This document shows positions 48,940 through 57,438 of a DNA stretch of 64,000 nt, piece by piece. The notes beneath the pieces were generated by a model that was not told the DNA's origin, did not search any database, and saw nothing but the letters and a program-made list of their open reading frames with translations. Numbering within the stretch: position 1 is the stretch's first letter; every line of letters begins with the position of its first letter. This DNA comes from Pseudomonas sp. MIACH. GTDB taxonomy: Bacteria > Pseudomonadota > Gammaproteobacteria > Pseudomonadales > Pseudomonadaceae. The stretch lies in NCBI RefSeq assembly GCF_001269925.1, contig NZ_LHVO01000046.1:62001-126000 (forward strand), written 5' to 3'. The position numbers and the translations under genes are program-made.

Positions 48940-51597
48940 ATGCGCACCGAACAACCGAAGATGATTTACCTGAAGGACTATCAGGCGCCGGACTACCTGA
49001 TCGAAGAGACGCACCTGACCTTCGAGTTGTTCGAGGACCACAGCCTGGTCCACGCGCAGCTGGTGATGCGCCGTAACCCCGAGCGTGGCGCCGGCCTGCC
49101 ACCGCTGGTACTCGACGGCCAGCAGTTGGAGTTGCTGAGCGTCAACCTCGGCGACCAGGAACTGGGCGAGGCTGACTACCAGTTGACGGACAGCCACCTG
49201 ACCCTGCATCCGAGCAGCGAGACCTTCACGGTCGATACCAGCGTGCGCATCCACCCGGAAACCAACACCGCCCTGGAAGGCCTGTACAAATCCGGCAGCA
49301 TGTTCTGCACCCAGTGCGAGGCCGAAGGCTTCCGCAAGATCACCTATTACCTCGACCGCCCGGACGTGATGAGCACCTTCACCACCACCGTGATCGCCGA
49401 GCAACACCGCTATCCGGTGCTGCTGTCCAACGGCAACCCGATTGCCAGCGGTCCGGGTGAAGACGGTCGCCACTGGGCAACCTGGGAAGACCCGTTCAAG
49501 AAACCCGCCTACCTGTTTGCGTTGGTGGCCGGTGACTTGTGGTGTGTCGAAGACAGCTTCACCACCATGACCCAGCGTGAAGTGGCGCTGCGCATCTACG
49601 TCGAGCCGGAAAATATCGACAAGTGCCAGCACGCCATGACCAGCCTGAAAAAATCCATGCGTTGGGACGAAGAAACCTACGGCCGCGAGTACGACCTCGA
49701 CATCTTCATGATCGTCGCGGTCAACGATTTCAACATGGGCGCGATGGAGAACAAGGGCCTCAATATCTTCAATTCCAGCGCCGTGCTGGCCCGCGCCGAA
49801 ACCGCCACCGACGCCGCACACCAGCGGGTCGAGGCGATCGTCGCCCACGAATACTTCCACAATTGGTCGGGCAACCGTGTGACCTGCCGCGACTGGTTCC
49901 AGCTGTCGCTCAAAGAAGGCTTCACCGTGTTCCGGGATTCGGGTTTCTCCGCTGACATGAACTCCGCCACGGTCAAGCGCATCCAGGACGTGGCTTACCT
50001 GCGTACCCACCAGTTTGCCGAAGACGCCGGCCCCATGGCCCATGCCGTGCGCCCGGACAGTTTTATCGAGATCTCCAACTTCTACACCTTGACCGTGTAC
50101 GAAAAGGGCTCGGAAGTGGTCGGCATGATCCATACCTTGCTCGGCGCCGAAGGCTTCCGTAAAGGCAGCGACCTGTACTTCGAACGCCATGACGGCCAGG
50201 CCGTGACCTGCGACGACTTTATCAAGGCCATGGAAGACGCCAATGGCGCCGACCTCAGCCAGTTCAAGCGCTGGTACAGCCAGGCCGGTACGCCACGCCT
50301 GGCGGTGAGCGAGTCCTACGACGCTGCGGCCAAGACCTACAGCCTGACCTTCCGCCAGAGCTGCCCGGAAACCCCGGACAAAGTAGAAAAGCTGCCGTTC
50401 GTGATCCCAGTCGAGCTGGGCCTGCTGGACGGGCAGGGCGCGGGCATTGCCTTGCGCCTCGCCGGCGAAGCCACGGCGGGCGGCACGTCCCGCGTGATCT
50501 CGGTGACCGAAGCCGAGCAAACCTTCACTTTCGTCGACATCGCCGAACAACCATTGCCGTCGCTGCTGCGCGGCTTCTCGGCGCCGGTGAAACTGAGCTT
50601 CCCGTACAACCGCGATCAGCTGATGTTCCTGATGCAGCATGACAGCGACGGCTTCAACCGCTGGGATGCCGGCCAGCAGCTGTCGGTGCAGGTGCTGCAG
50701 GAACTGATCGGTCAGCATCAGCAGGGCAAGGCGTTGCAGATGGATCAGCGCCTGATCACGGCATTGCGCAGTGTGTTGAGCGACGAAAGCCTGGACCAGG
50801 CCATGGTCGCCGAAATGCTGTCGTTGCCGGGCGAAGCCTACCTGACGGAAATCAGTGACGTGGCGGATGTGGATGCCATCCACGCCGCGCGTGAGTTTGC
50901 GCGCAAGCAACTGGCTGACAACCTGCATGAACCGCTGTGGTTGCGTTACCAGGCCAATCGCGAGCTGTCCAAGCAGACGCCTTATGTCGCCGCCGCCGAG
51001 CACTTCGCCCGTCGTGCCTTGCAGAACATCGCGCTGTCGTACCTGATGCTCAGCGGCAAGCCCGAAGTGCTGGCGGCGACGCTTGAGCAGTTCGATACCA
51101 GCGACAACATGACCGAGCGCCTTACCGCGCTGGCGGTGCTGGTCAATTCGCCGTTCGACGCGGAGAAGGCCCAGGCGCTGGCGGTGTTTGCCGAGAACTT
51201 CAAGGACAACCCCTTGGTCATGGACCAGTGGTTCAGCGTGCAGGCCGGCAGCACACTGCCGGGCGGGCTGGCACGGGTCAAGGCGTTGATGGAGCACCCG
51301 GCGTTCACTCTCAAGAACCCAAACAAGGTGCGTGCACTGATCGGCGCGTTTGCCGGGCAGAACCTGATCAACTTCCATGCGGCGGATGGTTCGGGTTATC
51401 GCTTCCTGGCGGACCTGGTGATTCAGTTGAATGCTTTCAACCCGCAGATCGCTTCGCGCCAGTTGGCGCCACTGACCCGCTGGCGTAAATACGACAGCGC
51501 GCGCCAGGCGTTGATGAAGGCCGAGCTGGAGCGCATTCGTGGGTCTGGCGAGTTGTCCAGCGATGTGTTCGAGGTGGTGAGCAAGAGTCTTGCTTAA
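48940..51597 (+). CDS. pepN: Aminopeptidase N (M1 family)
   Basis: An 885-residue zinc peptidase that removes N-terminal residues from peptides in the cytoplasm. It has the GAMEN exopeptidase motif (267-271) and HEYFH zinc site (His303, Glu304, His307, with the third ligand Glu in LSLKEGFT). The C-terminal DUF3458 helical domains run to the end. The start at 48940 (MRTEQPKMIYLKDYQAP) is preferred over 48931. It ends the nadK-to-pepN gene train and is followed by a strong terminator. Confidence 0.96.
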   Translation: MRTEQPKMIYLKDYQAPDYLIEETHLTFELFEDHSLVHAQLVMRRNPERGAGLPPLVLDGQQLELLSVNLGDQELGEADYQLTDSHLTLHPSSETFTVDTSVRIHPETNTALEGLYKSGSMFCTQCEAEGFRKITYYLDRPDVMSTFTTTVIAEQHRYPVLLSNGNPIASGPGEDGRHWATWEDPFKKPAYLFALVAGDLWCVEDSFTTMTQREVALRIYVEPENIDKCQHAMTSLKKSMRWDEETYGREYDLDIFMIVAVNDFNMGAMENKGLNIFNSSAVLARAETATDAAHQRVEAIVAHEYFHNWSGNRVTCRDWFQLSLKEGFTVFRDSGFSADMNSATVKRIQDVAYLRTHQFAEDAGPMAHAVRPDSFIEISNFYTLTVYEKGSEVVGMIHTLLGAEGFRKGSDLYFERHDGQAVTCDDFIKAMEDANGADLSQFKRWYSQAGTPRLAVSESYDAAAKTYSLTFRQSCPETPDKVEKLPFVIPVELGLLDGQGAGIALRLAGEATAGGTSRVISVTEAEQTFTFVDIAEQPLPSLLRGFSAPVKLSFPYNRDQLMFLMQHDSDGFNRWDAGQQLSVQVLQELIGQHQQGKALQMDQRLITALRSVLSDESLDQAMVAEMLSLPGEAYLTEISDVADVDAIHAAREFARKQLADNLHEPLWLRYQANRELSKQTPYVAAAEHFARRALQNIALSYLMLSGKPEVLAATLEQFDTSDNMTERLTALAVLVNSPFDAEKAQALAVFAENFKDNPLVMDQWFSVQAGSTLPGGLARVKALMEHPAFTLKNPNKVRALIGAFAGQNLINFHAADGSGYRFLADLVIQLNAFNPQIASRQLAPLTRWRKYDSARQALMKAELERIRGSGELSSDVFEVVSKSLA

Positions 51598-51612
51598 ATA
51601 AACCGCTTCGGT

Positions 51613-51643
51613 AAAAAAACGGCCTGTTCAGGCCGTTTTTTTT
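51613..51643 (+). terminator. Intrinsic terminator after pepN
   Basis: aaaaaaacggcct-gttc-aggccgttttttt: an 11- to 12-base stem with a 4-base loop followed by T's. The symmetric A and T runs allow use in both directions. Confidence 0.92.
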
Positions 51644-51743
51644 GCCTCGGAGCTTCGTTCAAGGAGCGCTTTTTTGCTGCTGACGTTTCCTGGCAGAAGG
51701 CTCTGCTAAGCTGCGGCACTTTTCCTTATTCGGTGGGATCAAC

Positions 51744-52460
51744 GTGTCGCGCACCACTCGTTTACTGACGTTGTTGCAGGCCCTGCGGGGCAAGAAACGC
51801 CCGGTGACCGCCGCGGTGCTGGCGGCGCAGTTGGAGGTGTCCGAGCGTACGCTGTACCGCGACATCGCCGAGTTGACGGCCCTCGGGGCGCCGATTTTTG
51901 GCGAGGCCGGGGTTGGGTACGTGTTGCGCAGCGGCCTGTTTCTGCCGCCCTTGATGCTCAACGCCGAAGAAATCGAAGCGATCGTGCTGGGTTTGCGTTA
52001 TGTGGACCAGCGCGGCGATGACGTGCTCAGTCGTGCCGCTGCCAACGCCTTGGCGAAAATTGCCGATGTGCTCGACCCGGCGGCCCAGGAAGCCTTGCGC
52101 AACCCGACATTGCTGCCCGGCCCACCAGGGTTTGGCTACCCGGAAAACCGCGTACCGCTGGATGTATTTCGCGAAGCCATTCGTCATCAGGGCAAGTTGC
52201 ACATCGACTACGCGGACGCCAGCCAGACCCAGAGTCGACGCCTGATCTGGCCCCTGGCCCTGGGGTTTCTCAATGAGGTGCGGGTGATCGTGGCCTGGTG
52301 TGAGCTACGCGGCGCGTATCGCACCTTTCGCACCGACCGCGTGGCGAGTGCCGAGGCCCTTGGCGAACGTTATCCGGGGCGGCGCAGCGACTGGCTGCGG
52401 GCCTGGCGCAAGCTGATGGAACAGCATGAAAGCGGGCCGTTCACTCCTGACAAAAACTGA
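51744..52460 (+). CDS. YafY-type HTH/WYL transcriptional regulator
   Basis: A 238-residue protein beginning at GTG (SRTTRLLTLLQALRGKKRPV). The N-terminal HTH_11 winged helix contains VSERTLYRDIAELTALGAPI, and the C-terminal WYL-like domain runs from about 140 (LHIDYADASQTQSRRLIWPLALGF...). WYL domains bind small ligands or nucleic acids. The NTF2-like gene 52 bases downstream may be its target. Confidence 0.88.
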   Translation: MSRTTRLLTLLQALRGKKRPVTAAVLAAQLEVSERTLYRDIAELTALGAPIFGEAGVGYVLRSGLFLPPLMLNAEEIEAIVLGLRYVDQRGDDVLSRAAANALAKIADVLDPAAQEALRNPTLLPGPPGFGYPENRVPLDVFREAIRHQGKLHIDYADASQTQSRRLIWPLALGFLNEVRVIVAWCELRGAYRTFRTDRVASAEALGERYPGRRSDWLRAWRKLMEQHESGPFTPDKN

Positions 52461-52511
52461 CACAACCCTGGCTTAGCATGGCGCCACAACCACCTGAAAA
52501 GGAGCTTTGCC

Positions 52512-52847
52512 ATGTCCCAGCCTGAATTGGCCCCAGCCATTGCGGCCTATATCGCAGCGACCAATGCCCGTGACACCTCGATGATCGCCCAGTGTTTTGC
52601 TGACGATGCCAATGTGTTCGATGAAGGCCAGCACCAGGTGGGCAGCGCCGCCATTGCCCGCTGGATGGAAGACACCGGACGCCGTTACCAGCCGCGTGTC
52701 GAAGTGCTCAAGGTGCAGCACCGAACCGGCAAGGTGCTGGTCAGCAATGTGGTTTCGGGCAACTTTCCCGGCAGCCCGTTGGAGTTGCGCTACACCTTCC
52801 GCCTTGATGAACAGGGCAAGATTTCACGGCTGGATATTTCTCTGTAG
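52512..52847 (+). CDS. NTF2/SnoaL-like protein
   Basis: A 111-residue alpha+beta barrel protein: IAAYIAATNARDTSMIAQCFADDANVFDEG is the usual SnoaL start, and LRYTFRLDEQGKISRLDISL the final strand. Such proteins bind small hydrophobic ligands or act as minor isomerases. An AAGGAG site lies 7 bases before the ATG. It follows the WYL regulator, and zapE starts 16 bases after its stop. Confidence 0.85.
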   Translation: MSQPELAPAIAAYIAATNARDTSMIAQCFADDANVFDEGQHQVGSAAIARWMEDTGRRYQPRVEVLKVQHRTGKVLVSNVVSGNFPGSPLELRYTFRLDEQGKISRLDISL

Positions 52848-52862
52848 GTCATAATCGCGGGC

Positions 52863-53966
52863 ATGACTTTCGACTCGCCCCTCGCTGCCTATCAACACGC
52901 CATCGCCCAGCAGGGCTTCGTCGCCGACGACGCCCAGCGCCGGGCGGTGGACGCCTTGCAAGCGTGTCATCAGGCCTTGCATCAAGGCCGTTCTCCCATT
53001 ACCGGGGTTTACCTGTGGGGGCCGGTGGGCCGGGGCAAGACCTGGCTGATGGACCAGTTCTACCAAAGCCTGCGCGTGCCCGCGCGGCGTCAGCATTTTC
53101 ATCACTTCATGGGCTGGGTGCATCAGCGCCTGTTCCAGCTCACTGGCACCCATGACCCGTTGCAGGCCCTGGCGCGGGAACTGAGCCGGGAGGTGCGGGT
53201 GCTGTGTTTCGACGAGCTATTCGTCAGCGACATCGGTGACGCGATCATCCTGGGGCGGCTGTTCCAAGTGATGTTCGAGGAAGGCGTGGTGATGGTCTGT
53301 ACCTCCAACCAGCGGCCCGATCAGTTGTATGCCGATGGTTTCAACCGTGAACGCTTTTTACCGGCAATTGCTTCGATCAAGCAGCATATGCAGGTGGTGG
53401 CGGTGGATGGGGGCGAGGACCATCGCCTGCATCCAGGTGTCGGCATGCAGCGGTATTGGGTGAATCAGCCCGAAGCACTGGCCACCGTGTTTGCGCAGTT
53501 GGCCGGAGGGGAGCGGGTGAGCAACGGGGCGGTGATGGTCGGCCATCGTTCCATCATGGCGGTGCAGTCCAGCGCCAGTGTGTTCTGGTGTCGCTATGCC
53601 GACCTGTGCGAGCAGCCGTTGGCGGCGATGGATTTCATGCTGCTGTGTGATCGCTTCAAGGTCATCCTGTTGGGCCAGGTTCCCGAGTTGAGTGCGCAAC
53701 AGCGCCCTGGCCGGATTGCCCGTGGCACCGAGGATGGCGCTGAGCGTGTACTGGCGGGTGATCGCGAGCTGCCACAGTTGTCAGTGCACGACGACAGCGT
53801 GCGCCGGTTTATCGCCCTGGTGGATGAGTGCTACGACCGCAAGGTGCCGTTGTTCATCGAAGCCCGGGTGCCATTGGAACGTCTCTACACCCAGGGTTAC
53901 CTGGAGTTTGCGTTTCGACGGACCCTGAGCCGCCTGCAAGAGATGCAGTTGCAGCGTTTTGGCTGA
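52863..53966 (+). CDS. zapE: Cell division ATPase ZapE (AFG1-like)
   Basis: A 367-residue P-loop ATPase of the AFG1 family, which in E. coli joins the Z-ring and is needed at low oxygen or high temperature. Walker A is YLWGPVGRGKTWLMD (about 57-71), Walker B LCFDELFVSDIGDA, and the conserved TSNQRPDQLYADGFNRERFLPAI block follows. The C-terminal LYTQGYLEFAFRRTLSRLQEMQ end matches the family. Confidence 0.93.
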   Translation: MTFDSPLAAYQHAIAQQGFVADDAQRRAVDALQACHQALHQGRSPITGVYLWGPVGRGKTWLMDQFYQSLRVPARRQHFHHFMGWVHQRLFQLTGTHDPLQALARELSREVRVLCFDELFVSDIGDAIILGRLFQVMFEEGVVMVCTSNQRPDQLYADGFNRERFLPAIASIKQHMQVVAVDGGEDHRLHPGVGMQRYWVNQPEALATVFAQLAGGERVSNGAVMVGHRSIMAVQSSASVFWCRYADLCEQPLAAMDFMLLCDRFKVILLGQVPELSAQQRPGRIARGTEDGAERVLAGDRELPQLSVHDDSVRRFIALVDECYDRKVPLFIEARVPLERLYTQGYLEFAFRRTLSRLQEMQLQRFG

Positions 53967-54138
53967 AGCCTGTAGGAAAAAAAACCGAAATGGGCTTATG
54001 AGGTTTTTTCACGCGCATAAGATTCGTACTTCGGTCGGGTATTTGTCGTTAATCTCCTTCATCTGCTGCCGACACCACGTTTACAATCGTGCCCCTCAGA
54101 GGGAGTCGACTCCCTTGTTGTCGCGATTGAGGAAGGCA

Positions 54139-54630
54139 ATGGAAACCCCAGATATCCTGGTGCTGCAAGCCAGCTACACCAACCCCGTACACGCCGAAGC
54201 CATTGGCCGCGTGCTTAACCATTACGCTGAAGACCCGATGGGCGGCGGCCATAGCCTGTCCGCCGATCTGCTGGAGCAACTGCCGGCAGAGCTGGCCAAG
54301 CGCCCGCATGCCTTCAGTGTGCTGGCGTTTGTCGGTGGCGAGCCGGCGGGTCTGGTGAATTGCTTTGAGGGGTTCTCAACCTTTGCCTGCCGACCCTTGG
54401 TGAACATTCACGACGTGGCGGTGATGAATGCGTTTCGCGGCTTGGGCCTGAGTCAGAAAATGCTGCTGAAGGTCGAGGAGATTGCCCGTCAGCGTGGTTG
54501 CTGCAAGATCACCCTGGAGGTGCTTGAGGGCAATGCCGTCGCCCAGTCGGCGTATCGAAAGTTTGGTTTTGATGATGCTAAGTTTGATCCGGCCCATGGG
54601 CGCATGTTGTTCTGGAGCAAACCACTTTAA
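54139..54630 (+). CDS. GNAT-family N-acetyltransferase
   Basis: A 163-residue acetyltransferase: HDVAVMNAFRGLGLSQKMLLKVEEIARQRG holds the acetyl-CoA motif A (R-G-L-G-L-S), and LEVLEGNAVAQSAYRKFGFD is motif B. The ATG at 54139 has GAGGAAGG upstream; the frame running back to 53959 is spurious. It stands alone after a 172-base gap that holds no other gene. The substrate is unknown. Confidence 0.87.
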   Translation: METPDILVLQASYTNPVHAEAIGRVLNHYAEDPMGGGHSLSADLLEQLPAELAKRPHAFSVLAFVGGEPAGLVNCFEGFSTFACRPLVNIHDVAVMNAFRGLGLSQKMLLKVEEIARQRGCCKITLEVLEGNAVAQSAYRKFGFDDAKFDPAHGRMLFWSKPL

Positions 54631-54643
54631 TAAATAAATGGCG

Positions 54644-54671
54644 AAAAAAAGGGCGCCATTAGATGGCGCCC
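54644..54671 (-). terminator. Intrinsic terminator for the small secreted-protein gene (minus strand)
   Basis: On the minus strand gggcgccat-cta-atggcgccc is followed by ttttttt. The 9-base perfect stem lies about 60 bases downstream of the stop at 54733. On the plus strand it follows the acetyltransferase gene but lacks a T run. Confidence 0.85.
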
Positions 54672-54732
54672 AATAAACCTTTGCCAAAGGAGCGGAATGG
54701 CCCAGGGTGTTGCGGATTAACTAAAGATTAAA

Positions 54733-54942
54733 TTAACTCTTGGGTTGTTCCTGTTTGTCAGTGTTGGTTTTCGAGGTGTTGCCGTCGGTGGACGCTGTTT
54801 GTTCAGTCGTGCCGTGAGTCGTCTGCTGCATGAAGGTGAAGTTGTTGTAGAACTCCTTCGAACGCTCTGAACCGCCTTCTGCAAAGGCGGCGGCGGAGCT
54901 CAGGGTCATCAGGCTGGCAAGCATCAAAGTCGAAAGTTTCAT
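54733..54942 (-). CDS. Small secreted protein with signal peptide
   Basis: A 69-residue product: a clear signal peptide (MKLSTLMLASLMTLSSAAAFA) and a 48-residue hydrophilic mature part EGGSERSKEFYNN... ending in a Thr/Lys/Gln-rich tail. The AFAEGGS(E/D)R junction is shared with a group of small pseudomonad periplasmic proteins (some annotated as PtrA-like, recalled not checked). It has its own terminator, and a 13-base perfect inverted repeat lies about 110 bases upstream of its start. Confidence 0.72.
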   Translation of the reverse strand: MKLSTLMLASLMTLSSAAAFAEGGSERSKEFYNNFTFMQQTTHGTTEQTASTDGNTSKTNTDKQEQPKS

Positions 54943-55048
54943 CGGCGCAGTCTCATTAAGTGTGATCGGTTATCCGCTCTGTCCTTGATCAGATTCATGG
55001 CGCGATTCTGGGGCGAACTTATTAAGTGGGAATTAACGCGGGAAACGT

Positions 55049-55076
55049 CCGAAGTTAACGATCTCGTTAACTTCGG
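55049..55076. promoter_or_regulatory. 13-base perfect inverted repeat, candidate operator
   Basis: ccgaagttaacga-tc-tcgttaacttcgg lies between the TonB receptor stop (55087) and the small secreted-protein start (54942). The 2-base centre and the lack of a T run argue against a terminator; a dyad operator for the minus-strand small gene is the simpler reading. Confidence 0.5.
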
Positions 55077-55086
55077 GGGGCCGGCT

Positions 55087-57315
55087 TTAAAGCTTCCAGT
55101 CCAAGGCCAGCGTGATGGAACGCGGGTCGCCCCAATACACACCGTTATAAAAGCCGACGCGCTCGTAATATTTTTTATCAAATAGATTGTTAACGTTAAG
55201 CGACGCCGAAAGATGTTCGTCGAATTGATAGCGGGACATCAGGTTGACCACGGTGTAGGCCTGCTGGGTGATCTTCGCCCGCGTGGTGATCAGACTGCCG
55301 TTGGTATTTCGCTGGCCCGTCGGCCGATTGCTGAAATCATAGAAATCGCTCTGCCAGTTCACCGCACCGCCGAGGGTGAGGTTGCGCCACGCGCCTGGTA
55401 GGCGGTAGGCACTGGAGACTTTCAGCAGGTTCAGTGGCTGCCCGGTGTTGTTGCGTTTGTCCGAGCCGTTGACCGAATGGGTGTAGGTGTAGCCGGCCGT
55501 CAGGTTCCAATCGGGCATGACTTCCCCGGCAGCCTCCAGTTCGAAGCCGTTGACCTTGTTACCTTTGCCGCCGGACTTGTAGTACTCCTCGCCGGTGATC
55601 GGGTTTGGCGCTACCGAGTCGTCCCGCTCGGCGACGTTGTCCTGGGTACTCCAGAAATACGCCGCCGCCAGGTTCAAGCGTTCGCCCAGCACGCTCCCTT
55701 TAAGGCCGACCTCATAGTTGCTGCCCACCACGGGCTCAAGGTATTTCTTGCTGGCATCCTTGAGGCTTTGCGGCTTGAAGATGTCGGTGTAGCTCGCGTA
55801 GACGGTGTACTCCGGCGTCAGGTCGTAGAGCAGGCCGGCGTAGGGCGTCCACATATCATTGTGGGTCTGGCTGGTTTTGCCGGCATCGGTCAGTTGGTCG
55901 TTGGCATTGTATTTCGGCACCGCGCTTTTCAGTTCCCAACTGCCATAGCGGCTGCCCAGCACCGCATGCAAGCGCTCGGTGAGGCTCAGGCGCGTGGCCA
56001 GGTAGCCGGCTTTTTGTTGCTTGCTGCTGTGTTCGCCCTTGAGGTCGGTGACGGTGTCGCCGAACTTGGCGATCCCGCCCATGTATTTCCAGTCTTCGAT
56101 GGTGTAATAGCCGGCGGGTATGTTGCTGCGCATCACGGGGGAGACGTCCCGCTGCGTGGCCTCGCCATAGCCCATCATCAGCGCATGTTCGCGGCCCAGC
56201 AGCGCATAGCTGCCGGCCACATTGAGGTCGATCGCCTCCATTCTCGATGTGCCGCGCATATGGCTCGCCCAGGCATTCATGCCACTGCGGTCATCGTTGG
56301 GGAAGCCGGCGCCGCCGTAGTAGACCTTGCCATCCGTGTCGCTCTGGCGATGGGTGTAGGCGGCTTTTACATGCCAATCGCCGCCCAATCGATGATCGAG
56401 GGTCGCGAAGGTGGTTTTGTCCGTCAGGGGCCAGGAACTCCAGTGCGCCGCCATATTGGTGGAGCGCGACAGCCCGGCCTTGCCGCCCTGGCTGTTCCAG
56501 TACGGCACGGTGCCCCATGAGGTGCCCTGGACCTGCTTGTTCTGGTAATCGAAACCTACGGCCAGCACGGTATCGTCCGATAGGTCGCCTTCGAGAATGC
56601 CGTAGCCAACTGCGCGCTGCAGCCCATAGTTGTCGCGAAAGGATTGGCTGTCACGGTAGGCCAGCACCGTGCGCCCGCGCAGCTTGCCGTCGAACGCCAG
56701 CGGGCCGCCCACATCCACGTAGCTGTAGTAGTTGTCATGGCTGCCGGCGCTTACACCGGTTTTCGCCTGCCATTGGGCGGTGGGGCGCTTGCGGACCATA
56801 TTGATCGTGGCCGAAGGATCGCCGGCGCCAGTGGTCAGGCCCGTGGCCCCGCGCACCACTTCGATGTGGTCGTAGATGATGGTGTCGGCATCGGACTTCA
56901 TGTAGCCAAAGGTATTGAGCATCCCGTCAATCTGGTAATTGGTGATGCCATAGCCACGGGAGGAATAGGACACGCGGTCGGAATCGTTATGCTGGACGTT
57001 GATCCCCGTGGTCTGGCGCAGCACGTCGGTCAATGTATTGAGATTGAAGTCATCCATCTGCTGGCGAGTGATCACCGAGATCGATTGCGGGGTTTCCTTG
57101 ACCGACAGGTTCAGGCGGGTGGCGGTGCTCATCGAGCCTGTGGTGTAGGCACCGGTGTGTTCGGTGGTGGCACCCAGGCCTTCGGCGGAGATGTTGGTCG
57201 CGCCGAGTTCGAGCGGAGTGTGTTCGGGGTCGGTTTCAGCCAGCAGGTCCGGGCTTAATGCGGCACTGCACAGGCCGAGTGTGAGGGTCATGGAGCGGGT
57301 AAAAGGCGCGAGCAT
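55087..57315 (-). CDS. TonB-dependent siderophore receptor
   Basis: A 742-residue outer-membrane receptor. A signal peptide (…LTLGLCSAALSPDLLA) is followed by a TonB-box-like stretch and the plug domain (KETPQSISVITRQQMDDF, TLTDVLRQTTGINV, YQIDGMLNTFGYM, VEVVRG-like IEVVRGATGLTTGAGDPSATINMVRKRP). The 22-strand barrel ends NVNNLFDKKYYERVGFYNGVYWGDPRSITLALDWKL with the terminal aromatic motif. It has no N-terminal STN signalling domain, so it should import only, not signal. The DxSA-type plug places it with ferric-siderophore (pyoverdine/ferrioxamine-like) receptors; the exact ligand is not decided. A Fur-like site precedes it. Confidence 0.92.
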   Translation of the reverse strand: MLAPFTRSMTLTLGLCSAALSPDLLAETDPEHTPLELGATNISAEGLGATTEHTGAYTTGSMSTATRLNLSVKETPQSISVITRQQMDDFNLNTLTDVLRQTTGINVQHNDSDRVSYSSRGYGITNYQIDGMLNTFGYMKSDADTIIYDHIEVVRGATGLTTGAGDPSATINMVRKRPTAQWQAKTGVSAGSHDNYYSYVDVGGPLAFDGKLRGRTVLAYRDSQSFRDNYGLQRAVGYGILEGDLSDDTVLAVGFDYQNKQVQGTSWGTVPYWNSQGGKAGLSRSTNMAAHWSSWPLTDKTTFATLDHRLGGDWHVKAAYTHRQSDTDGKVYYGGAGFPNDDRSGMNAWASHMRGTSRMEAIDLNVAGSYALLGREHALMMGYGEATQRDVSPVMRSNIPAGYYTIEDWKYMGGIAKFGDTVTDLKGEHSSKQQKAGYLATRLSLTERLHAVLGSRYGSWELKSAVPKYNANDQLTDAGKTSQTHNDMWTPYAGLLYDLTPEYTVYASYTDIFKPQSLKDASKKYLEPVVGSNYEVGLKGSVLGERLNLAAAYFWSTQDNVAERDDSVAPNPITGEEYYKSGGKGNKVNGFELEAAGEVMPDWNLTAGYTYTHSVNGSDKRNNTGQPLNLLKVSSAYRLPGAWRNLTLGGAVNWQSDFYDFSNRPTGQRNTNGSLITTRAKITQQAYTVVNLMSRYQFDEHLSASLNVNNLFDKKYYERVGFYNGVYWGDPRSITLALDWKL

Positions 57316-57407
57316 CGCGGAAGACTCCTTGTCGTCTTTGCGGCCACCCCGGAAAGGGAAGGCCTTGGCTCAAAGACGAAAGGAGGGGAGGAACTTTAGG
57401 GTTAAAC

Positions 57408-57426
57408 GAGAATGATTGTTATCTTT
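57408..57426. promoter_or_regulatory. Probable Fur box upstream of the siderophore receptor
   Basis: gagaatgattgttatcttt agrees with the Fur consensus gataatgataatcattatc at about 12 of 19 positions, mostly in the left two thirds. It lies about 95 bases before the receptor ATG, and 30 bases before the stop of the cptA-like gene. Iron repression of the receptor is the expected outcome. Confidence 0.6.
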
Positions 57427-57438
57427 CTGTTACACGCC

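Noticed and set aside
48919..51378. 819-residue minus-strand frame opposite pepN
   Set aside because: Shadow; PepN on the plus strand has GAMEN and HEYFH motifs.
53959..54138. 60-residue N-terminal extension of the acetyltransferase at 54139
   Set aside because: The extension has no family similarity, and the ATG at 54139 has a good ribosome-binding site.
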